From Entomomonas asaccharolytica (GTDB taxonomy: Bacteria > Pseudomonadota > Gammaproteobacteria > Pseudomonadales > Pseudomonadaceae), in assembly GCF_016653615.1 (NCBI RefSeq), contig NZ_CP067393.1:1255673-1319672 (forward strand): a stretch of DNA of 64,000 nt. The letters are read 5' to 3'. This document shows, piece after piece, positions 61,934-64,000 of this stretch. Position 1 is the stretch's first letter. The number at the start of each line of letters is the position of its first letter. The position numbers were made by a program, and so were the translations under genes. The notes below the pieces were generated by a model. That model made no database searches. It was not told the origin of the DNA and worked only from the letters and a program-made list of their open reading frames with translations.

Positions 61934-62955
61934 TTAATTTCCATGCTGTATCTGCAACTAATCAGCAATACTTTCTTAAGCTATTAGAAGAAAATGCGAT
62001 GCAAGGTTGGGTAGATATGTTGATGACTCGCCAGCCTAATTATTTAAATAAGCAACATTATTTTGGTCAAGAGTATCCTATTTTGGCAGAACAAGAAGGA
62101 AGTTTTTTAGGTTGTTGTCAACTAACTAGACAACAAGGATTTGTAAATGGTCAACTTGTTGAATTAGGCTATCTTAATAGCTTAAGAGTTAGCAAAAATT
62201 ATAGAAATAAGATACGTGTGCTAAAAGAAGGTTTTAATTATCTAAAACACTTTTTTAGCCCACCTGATTATTGTTATACTAGTATTGCTAGTGATAATAA
62301 AACAGCCCGTAGGATATTAGAAAAAGGTGTTGCAGGATTACCTAAATATCAGTTGCTAGGTGAGTTATGCACCTTTGTTATTGCCAAACAAAGAGCTAAA
62401 GACTTAGGATTATGGCAAAAAGTAGAACAACCACAAGCTATTGTTGATTTTTATAATAAACAAGCTATCCAGTACCAACTAGCTCCCTATTTAACAGAAG
62501 ATTGGCTCATAAAAGCTAGCTTGCCAGTATTAGGTTATTATCAAAATAATCAATTACAAGGCTGTACAGTTTTGTGGAATCAGCAGCAGTTTAAGCAGAT
62601 CGTAGCTGCTCATTATCATCCTATGATCAGTCTATTAAGACCTGTCTATAATGGTTATGCTAAGCTGACTAAAAGGCCAACATTACCAAGGCTTAAGCAA
62701 GTATTAGATCAAACTTTTTTAAGTTTCTTCCAAGTACAAGATCAACGAATGATCATACCTTTAATAAAAGACGCTTTGCATCATTGTCAAACTTCTTTAT
62801 TAACATTTTCTTTAGCTGCTAATCATCCCCAAGCTTCTGCTATTATTAATATATTTAAACCGCTGCTTTATAAAACGAGAATTTATGGCGTTGAGCTAGT
62901 CGCTAATCCAAGGTGGGAAAAACAAATGCTAAATCCTGAAGCTGCTATTTTATGA
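61930..62955 (+). CDS. GNAT-like protein of the radical SAM cluster
   Basis: The 341-residue protein has an acetyltransferase-like N-terminal half (LGYLNSLRVSKNYRNKIRVL is the typical beta4-helix region with a basic loop) and a second half of similar size, so it may be a tandem GNAT fold. The TSIASDNKTARRILEKG stretch is also GNAT-like. It is coupled by ATGA overlaps on both sides to radical SAM genes. The acyl donor and acceptor are unknown. Confidence 0.65.
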   Translation: MINFHAVSATNQQYFLKLLEENAMQGWVDMLMTRQPNYLNKQHYFGQEYPILAEQEGSFLGCCQLTRQQGFVNGQLVELGYLNSLRVSKNYRNKIRVLKEGFNYLKHFFSPPDYCYTSIASDNKTARRILEKGVAGLPKYQLLGELCTFVIAKQRAKDLGLWQKVEQPQAIVDFYNKQAIQYQLAPYLTEDWLIKASLPVLGYYQNNQLQGCTVLWNQQQFKQIVAAHYHPMISLLRPVYNGYAKLTKRPTLPRLKQVLDQTFLSFFQVQDQRMIIPLIKDALHHCQTSLLTFSLAANHPQASAIINIFKPLLYKTRIYGVELVANPRWEKQMLNPEAAIL

Positions 62956-63728
62956 AAATAGTATTACTAAGACCTAATATGGGGGATTATCAGGCTACTG
63001 ATGCAATGCCACCATCAGCTATGGGCATATTAGCCGCAAGGGCTGAAGGTCATGATATTCAGTTTTATGATGATCGAGTGGAAGTGATACCAGCACAGTT
63101 AGAAGCAGACTTAATTGCTATTTCAGTAGAAACTTTTACTGCTAGACGCAGTTATCAATTGGCTGATTATTATAGAAAGCAAGGTATTAAAGTGGTGATG
63201 GGTGGCTATCACCCTACTTTTTTGCCAGAAGAAGCATTACAACATGCAGATAGTATTGTTGTAGGAGACGCTTAAGGTGCGTGGGAGCAGTTATTAAAAG
63301 TTTTTCGGCAAAATAAATTACAAACTATTTATTATGCTAATCATAGTATACCTTTAGATGACTATCGATTAGATCGCAGTATTTTCAAGGGCAAAAAATA
63401 TGCATCTGTCGATTTGATTCAATACACTCGAGGCTGTCGTTTTACCTGTGATTTTTGCTCTATTCATGGCTTTTATAAAAATGGTGTATCTGAATATCGT
63501 TTTAATCAAGCAGCTTATATTCCTAAGTTGATGACACCTAAACAATTAACTAATGCTTGTCATAATGCTCGTAGTTATTTTAATAGTATCCCCTCAATAA
63601 TAAGACGTTTTTCTGATTTAAGAGTGACTTTACAATCAATAAACCGAGTGTTTTCTTTTTGGCGTTATACTTTTTTATTTAGAAAAGAAGTTTATAAAAA
63701 ACATGGTATAAAATTTGGTCTTAAATGA
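62952..63728 (+). pseudogene. third B12-type radical SAM gene, disrupted
   Basis: The first 107 codons (MKIVLLRPNMGDYQATDAMP...) match the N-terminal domain of the two preceding radical SAM proteins and stop at a TAA (63273-63275), where the neighbours continue VGEAEGKW. The same frame reopens as GAWEQLLKVFRQNKLQ and keeps the cluster motif CRFTCDFC. It then passes directly from FYKNGVS to EYRFNQAAYIPKLMTPKQL, a segment near the C-terminus of the neighbours. About 250 residues are therefore missing. The enzyme cannot be functional. Its TGA stop overlaps the next ATG. Confidence 0.85.
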
Positions 63729-64000
63729 AAAAGTTATTGCAAATTTACCCTTATCTAGCAGCAGATTTATTATCACCATTAGCAGCTTATTTGTGGTGGA
63801 AAGAATACCAAAACTTATTGCAAATGTTATTAGCATGGCTAATCCCCGTATTGTGGGCTTATATAGTTCCAGGTGTGGGTACTAATATTTGTAAGGTCTG
63901 AGAAGTTAAATCTAGATTTAATCTAGGACGTTTTCGCATACAATATGGATTTGTTTTTGGTAGCGCCACAGCATTACTTGCATGGTTAGTTTATCAATAT
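63725..64000 (+). pseudogene. membrane-protein frame with in-frame TGA, cut by window edge
   Basis: From ATG 63725 the frame encodes 58 residues with hydrophobic stretches (LQMLLAWLIPVLWAYIVPGV), then a TGA at 63899-63901. The same frame continues without a stop to the window edge as NLGRFRIQYGFVFGSATALL and AWLVYQY, again membrane-like. A TGG-to-TGA change in a longer membrane protein is the simplest reading. It overlaps the stop of the broken radical SAM gene (ATGA). A natural 58-residue protein is the alternative. I do not recognise the family. Confidence 0.5.

Overview
The window is AT-rich, densely packed bacterial DNA with Gram-negative content: a TonB-dependent receptor, an outer-membrane OprB porin, NarGHJI and a long ethanolamine operon. 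Two gene orders (narXL near narK1K2GHJI, and gcd-oprB-TonB receptor) resemble Pseudomonas from memory, and the base composition would suit a low-GC relative such as the insect-gut genus Entomomonas. That placement is inference. I see no rRNA, tRNA, CRISPR array or insertion sequence.

Layout. 1-10.8 kb (minus strand): ethanolamine microcompartment operon eutS-P-Q-T-D-M-N-E-J-G-H-A-B in the Salmonella/E. coli order, with eutB cut by the left edge. 11.1-13.5 kb: tautomerase and YbfB/YjiJ-type MFS gene divergent from a LysR regulator. 13.7-15.9 kb: glutamine amidotransferase plus PuuC-like aldehyde dehydrogenase. 15.9-24.4 kb: an acyl-CoA/carboxylic acid catabolism block (CoA transferase and thiolase divergent from an acyl-CoA dehydrogenase and two duplicated MFS carriers, then an MHS carrier). 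24.5-25.6 kb: an unknown membrane protein and its decayed tandem copy. 25.8-33.4 kb: a PQQ-glucose oxidation block (PqqU-like receptor, OprB, membrane Gcd, soluble glucose dehydrogenase). 33.5-35.0 kb: nitroreductase and enoyl-CoA hydratase.

35.2-55.4 kb is a molybdenum and nitrate-respiration island: modABC, narK1K2GHJI, moeB, narXL, moaC, moaDE-mobA-moeA-mog and moaA. It covers molybdate import, most of molybdopterin synthesis, nitrate sensing, nitrate/nitrite transport and the respiratory enzyme. A pyrimidine-dimer glycosylase gene sits at the end of the moaC-narXL operon.

55.8-64.0 kb (plus strand) is an uncharacterised, tightly coupled cluster: a fatty-acid-desaturase-like enzyme, a fragment of a second one, two GNAT-like proteins, a GH3-family acyl-acid amido synthetase, two intact cobalamin-type radical SAM proteins, a third radical SAM gene with a nonsense codon and a large internal deletion, and a membrane-protein frame with an in-frame TGA. 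This is the most novel part of the window; it looks like a small-molecule or lipid pathway that is decaying at its 3' end in this genome. Its product cannot be read from sequence alone.
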